Of a stretch of DNA of 51,990 bases, positions 48,536-51,990 are shown piece by piece (position 1 is the first letter of the stretch; every line of letters begins with the position of its first letter). The notes below the pieces were generated by a model. That model worked only from the letters and a program-made list of their open reading frames with translations. It made no database searches and was not told where the DNA came from. The stretch comes from Bacteroidetes bacterium CG12_big_fil_rev_8_21_14_0_65_60_17 (GTDB taxonomy: Bacteria > Bacteroidota > Rhodothermia > Rhodothermales > UBA10348): positions 31,468 through 83,457 of the forward strand of contig PCUY01000071.1 in assembly GCA_002787815.1 (NCBI GenBank), in the 5' to 3' direction. Both the position numbers and the translations under genes were made by a program.

Positions 48536-48703
48536 GGCGTGCTGGTTGCAAAAGTGAAAAGGCCCGGGGTTGCGCTGTCGGGAACGGTGAAAAAGCGGGA
48601 TGTCGGATGGTCAATAAGTCAATATACTGCCAGGCAGGGCTTCGCGACTCCACGTAACGATACGTACATTGCCCATCAGGTCTCGCTGCAACCCACCCAT
48701 ATC

Positions 48704-49777
48704 ATGAAGTCCGTACTCATCATCGACGATGATCAGCCCATCCTGACCATGTTTTCGTTCACGCTCGAAAACGCAGGCTACAGGGCGCTTATTGCCCAGT
48801 CGGGTGCGGAGGGCGTTGAACTGGCGCAGGAAGAAGAGCCGGACGTCATCCTGTGCGACGTCAACATGCCCGGCATGAACGGATGGGATGTGCTCTGGGC
48901 CATCCGGTCCGATCCACAGATCGCGCATGTGCAGTTCATCCTGATGACGGGCAACACGCGGGACATTACGCCGCGGGCCGGGATGGAGGTGGGGGCCGAT
49001 GACTTTCTGGCCAAGCCGTTTGGTCAGGATGAATTGCTCAAAAGTGTGGAAGCGCGGCTGCATCGGGCTGAAATCAGTGCGCGGTTGGCGCAGCGGGCGG
49101 AGTCGGAGCTCCGGGTAAGCCTGCGGTCCACATTGCCGCACGAATTTTTTACGCCACTGGCGGGAATACTCGGAATCGTGGAACTGCTGCGAGACAAGAA
49201 TGCACAGGTGGACGCGAAAGAACTGGACGAATTCCTGGCCGATATCCAGAAGTCCGGCTGGCGGCTGCACCGCACGCTGAACAACTATTTCACTGCCATC
49301 GACCTGGAGTCAAGTCCTGCCAGTCCTGAACACGCCCCTTCGATTGACGCCGACCGGGTGCGGCGCGCCATGGAAGTAGGCGTTGACAACGCCATGTTGC
49401 GCCACGATCGGCAGGATGACGTGCAGGTCTCGCTCGCTCCCTGCGCGCTGCGTGGCCTGACGGGCGACTTCACGGTTCTGGTCGAGGAGCTGGTGGACAA
49501 CGCATGCGCGTATTCGCCCAGAGGTGCGCCCATCGCTGTCACGTGCACGCCGGACGGCGAACTCACGGTCCGGGACGAAGGGCGCGGTATGACACAGGCT
49601 CAGCTCAGCACGATAGGCGCCTTTCGGCAGTTTGACCGCAAGAAATACGAACAGCAGGGCCTGGGTCTCGGACTTTTCCTGGTGCAGAAAATTGCAGAGC
49701 GGTGCGGCGCGACGCTGTCGGTAGACAGCGCACCGGAGGAGGGAACGATGGTCCGCGTTTCGTTTGAGAAATCGTGA
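48704..49777 (+). CDS. Receiver-histidine kinase hybrid (REC-HisKA-HATPase)
   Basis: 357 aa, soluble. The N-terminal receiver has acidic residues in IIDDDQ, phospho-acceptor Asp in VILCDVNMPGMNG and Lys in AKPFG. The kinase part has the His in LPHEFFTPLAGI, the N box VEELVDNACAYS, G1 DEGRGM and G2 QQGLGLGLFLV. A receiver placed before the kinase suggests that an upstream kinase controls this one. The ATG at 48704 starts the receiver directly. The frame is open to 48539, but that stretch is not conserved in character. First of three signalling genes in a row. Confidence 0.88.
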   Translation: MKSVLIIDDDQPILTMFSFTLENAGYRALIAQSGAEGVELAQEEEPDVILCDVNMPGMNGWDVLWAIRSDPQIAHVQFILMTGNTRDITPRAGMEVGADDFLAKPFGQDELLKSVEARLHRAEISARLAQRAESELRVSLRSTLPHEFFTPLAGILGIVELLRDKNAQVDAKELDEFLADIQKSGWRLHRTLNNYFTAIDLESSPASPEHAPSIDADRVRRAMEVGVDNAMLRHDRQDDVQVSLAPCALRGLTGDFTVLVEELVDNACAYSPRGAPIAVTCTPDGELTVRDEGRGMTQAQLSTIGAFRQFDRKKYEQQGLGLGLFLVQKIAERCGATLSVDSAPEEGTMVRVSFEKS

Positions 49778-49869
49778 TGTCACGACCGGATCGCGGCCAG
49801 GTACGCCGTGCCCATTCAGCGCATTTACCTGGATATCCTGCAACCTGCACAATACGAAGTCAGGAGACG

Positions 49870-50323
49870 GTGGGAATTGGGCGTCATAAGCCAGGACGCA
49901 GACTTCAGCTGCTCAATGAACTTTCGCGCGTGAACAACGAACCAGACCCTCGTCCACGTGCAGCGGGAGCTTGCCAGGAAAATTGCACGGTTGATGTCGC
50001 TGATTGAGGAAAAAAATCGTTTACCGGGTACAGCCGCTTATGATTTACGAACTCCCCTCGGTGTCATTTTGACATACAGCGACCTTCTGGAGCACGAAGC
50101 CCGCAGTGTTTTTTCCGAAGAACACCGGGACTTTGTTGCGACCATTCTCTTCAAGCCGTTTGTAAAGACAAGCGTTCTCGCAACGGAAGGCGAGCCGAGC
50201 ACCAGACTGGGGCTCGCCACTCTGCACCGTCTGGTAACGGCACACGGCAGCGAGACAGGAGCCGTCAGCACCGAGGGCAAAGGCTCCACGTTCTGGTTCA
50301 CATTGCGTGGCGTAGCCATCTGA
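49870..50323 (+). pseudogene. Decayed histidine kinase remnant
   Basis: Three lesions are visible. First, LQLLNELSRVNNE lies in one frame and continues as QTLVHVQRELARK in the next, so a frameshift sits near 49938. Second, the phospho-acceptor His is Tyr (TAAYDLRTPLGVI instead of AHDLR). Third, after HRDFVATI the sequence jumps to LFKPFVKTSVLATEGEPSTRLGLA and GKGSTFWFTL, so the N box and G1 part of the ATPase domain are gone. What is left is the ends of a HisKA-HATPase protein. It lies between two intact kinase genes. Confidence 0.8.
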
Positions 50324-51990
50324 ATGAACGAGCCTGCCATGCCACACTCTTCTCTGATACTTGTCGTAGACGACACCCCGGCCCTCTTGAAAGCGGCACT
50401 GCGCCTGCTTGGCCGGGAGGGGTACCGTGTCACGGGAGTGGGCAGTGGCCATGAAGCGCTGGATGTCGTACAGAAATCCCGTCCTTCGGTCGTACTGCTC
50501 GCTGTGGCACTTCCGGACATGGATGGATTCGAAGTCCTGCGTGCCATTCGAAGCCTGAAGGATCTGCCTCAGCCGTCCATCATCATGATGAGTGCGGCGC
50601 AGACGCTGTCCGAAGATCAGGCAGAAGTGCTTGCGCAAAGCGCAGACGGATACCTGGCGCGGCCCATTTCCAACGCGGAGCTTTTGGCGCGCGTGGGACT
50701 GCTTGTGAGGAATCACGAATTGGTGGCACAGCTGCGACGCAGCGAGGCTCAGATGGCACGCGCGCAGCGCATTGCCCACGTGGGCAGCTGGGAACTGGAT
50801 GTCGTGCGGGACGAACTGACCTGGTCCGACGAAGTCTACCGGATTTTCGGAAGGGACAGGGAAACGTTCGAACCCTCGTTCAATGCCTTCATGGCGTGCG
50901 TCGTCGAAGAGGACAGAAAAGACGTTCTTACAGCGCAGGAGCGGGCTCTCGCCGGGCGGGAGGCGCTGAACATCACACACCGGATTACGCGGCCCGACGG
51001 TACGGTCCGTTGGGTACACGAACTCGGCGAATTGGAGTCTGGAGACGATGAGCAGGCCCTTCTCCTGACTGGCGTCGTGATGGACATCACCGAGCGCCAT
51101 GAGAACGAGCGGCACATGCGCCTCCAGCAAGCGGCGCTTGAATCAGCGGCAAACAGTATTGCCATCACCGATCATGAAGGACGCCTGCTTTGGGTCAATC
51201 CGGCCTTTGCCACGAGCTATGGCTACGAAGAGGAAGAACTGACAGGTAAAAGGCCGGGTGATATCGTCAAGTCCGGTGTGCACGACACGGCATTCTACAA
51301 GGAGATGTGGGAGACCATCCTGTCGGGTCGCGTATGGTTTGGTGAGATAGTGAACAAGCGCCGGGACGGATCGCTGCTGACCGAAGAACTGACCATTACG
51401 CCCATACGAGACGCCGAGGGGAAGGTAGCCAATTTCATTGCCATCAAGCAGGATATCACTGAGCGCAAACGCATGGAAATGCAGTTCCTTCGTTCGCAGC
51501 GCATGGAAAGCATTGGGACGTTGGCTGGTGGCATTGCCCATGATCTGAACAACCTGCTCGCGCCGATCGTAATGGGCGTGGACCTGCTGGCAGAACGGGT
51601 AAACGATGATGCGCTACAGGTGGTCATCCGGAATATGGGTCAGAGTGCAAGCCGTGGAACGAGTCTGGTGCGGCAGGTACTCTCGTTTGCCCGGGGCGTT
51701 GAAGGGGCGCGCGTTACGCTCTTCCTCGACCAAGTCCTGCGGGAAGTGGTAACGATGGCAAAGACCAGCTTCCCCAAGAACGTGCGGATACAGACCGAAT
51801 CTGACGACGATCTCTGGCCCGTCATTGGGGACCCCACGCAGCTCAACCAGGTCATCCTCAACCTTTCGGTGAATGCCCGCGACGCCATGCCCGACGGAGG
51901 GACGGTTCGTCTCTTGACGCGTAATGTCACGATCGACGACCAGTATGCCTCCATGCGACGCGATGTGGAGCCTGGCGACTATGTCCTTCT
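50324..51990 (+). CDS. REC-PAS-PAS histidine kinase, pseudo-receiver (3' end outside window)
   Basis: At least 555 aa, open at the right edge. The N-terminal receiver (~1-125) has the DD pair (LVVDDTP) but Ala in place of the phospho-acceptor Asp (VVLLAVALPDMDG) and Arg in place of the active-site Lys (LARPIS). Two PAS domains follow (~140-260, AHVGSWELDVV and GVVMDITERH; ~265-385, TDHEGRLLWVNPAF and KQDITERK). Then come HisKA (TLAGGIAHDLNNLLAPI) and the N box of the ATPase domain (NLSVNARDAMPDGG). The start is ATG at 50324, 1 nt behind the pseudogene's stop; ATG 50339 is also possible. Probably a cytoplasmic sensor. Confidence 0.88.
   Translation, partial: MNEPAMPHSSLILVVDDTPALLKAALRLLGREGYRVTGVGSGHEALDVVQKSRPSVVLLAVALPDMDGFEVLRAIRSLKDLPQPSIIMMSAAQTLSEDQAEVLAQSADGYLARPISNAELLARVGLLVRNHELVAQLRRSEAQMARAQRIAHVGSWELDVVRDELTWSDEVYRIFGRDRETFEPSFNAFMACVVEEDRKDVLTAQERALAGREALNITHRITRPDGTVRWVHELGELESGDDEQALLLTGVVMDITERHENERHMRLQQAALESAANSIAITDHEGRLLWVNPAFATSYGYEEEELTGKRPGDIVKSGVHDTAFYKEMWETILSGRVWFGEIVNKRRDGSLLTEELTITPIRDAEGKVANFIAIKQDITERKRMEMQFLRSQRMESIGTLAGGIAHDLNNLLAPIVMGVDLLAERVNDDALQVVIRNMGQSASRGTSLVRQVLSFARGVEGARVTLFLDQVLREVVTMAKTSFPKNVRIQTESDDDLWPVIGDPTQLNQVILNLSVNARDAMPDGGTVRLLTRNVTIDDQYASMRRDVEPGDYVL

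Noticed and set aside
50045-51130. A 361-codon minus-strand frame
   Set aside because: Antisense to the PAS kinase and the pseudogene, which both have clear domain motifs.

Overview
The window looks like chromosomal DNA of a Bacteroidota-type bacterium, most likely from the Rhodothermota/Balneolota side. Three things point there. Three large secreted proteins end in type IX secretion (T9SS) type A sorting domains. Several promoters fit the Bacteroidota pattern TTG-N19..21-TAnnTTTG rather than a classical -35/-10, and Shine-Dalgarno sequences are mostly absent. The DNA is GC-rich, which fits Rhodothermales better than gut or marine Flavobacteria. I see no insertion sequence, prophage, CRISPR array or replication origin.

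Layout. 1-2371: end of an FAD monooxygenase, a secreted amidase and an outer-membrane barrel. 2377-4409 (minus): SpoIIE-type phosphatase, STAS antagonist and a small unknown protein, i.e. part of a partner-switching module. 4525-8081: a heterodimeric ABC exporter. 8100-10124: CnoX-like thioredoxin, and a TolB-like propeller lipoprotein. 10153-14194: a metal-uptake ABC operon in the order binding protein, ATPase, permease, permease. Both permeases end in DtxR-like winged-helix tails, and a DtxR-type operator lies upstream. 14333-24890: two giant tandem paralogous T9SS cargo proteins and an FG-GAP/ASPIC T9SS protein. 24810-28094 (minus): REC-HPt protein and the CcmF haem lyase.

28192-37599 (minus) is an information-processing block in conserved order: M28 peptidase, thrS, infC, rpmI, rplT, terminator, pheS, pheT, a coiled-coil protein, zapA, and then a structured ~200-nt RNA that I propose is 6S RNA. 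infC has no conventional start codon that preserves its conserved N-terminus and probably starts at AUU or AUC. 37658-41359: a cyclophilin lipoprotein, NhaA and a CPA2 antiporter, the last two translationally coupled. 41772-41845: tRNA-Val(GAC). 42044-47608: a small hypothetical, NAD-malic enzyme, an SLC12-like transporter and an M28-like lipoprotein that has lost its metal site. 47633-48535: a secreted S51 (cyanophycinase-like) peptidase. 48704-51990: a signalling cluster with a REC-histidine kinase, a decayed kinase pseudogene and a PAS-rich kinase whose receiver domain lacks its phospho-acceptor Asp.

The observations I rate highest are the self-regulation architecture of the metal transporter (same gene order and a similar permease-repressor fusion as chlamydial YtgABCRD), the 6S RNA candidate with its own promoter and terminator, the non-AUG infC start, and the giant duplicated T9SS proteins, whose C-terminal halves are far more alike than their N-terminal halves.
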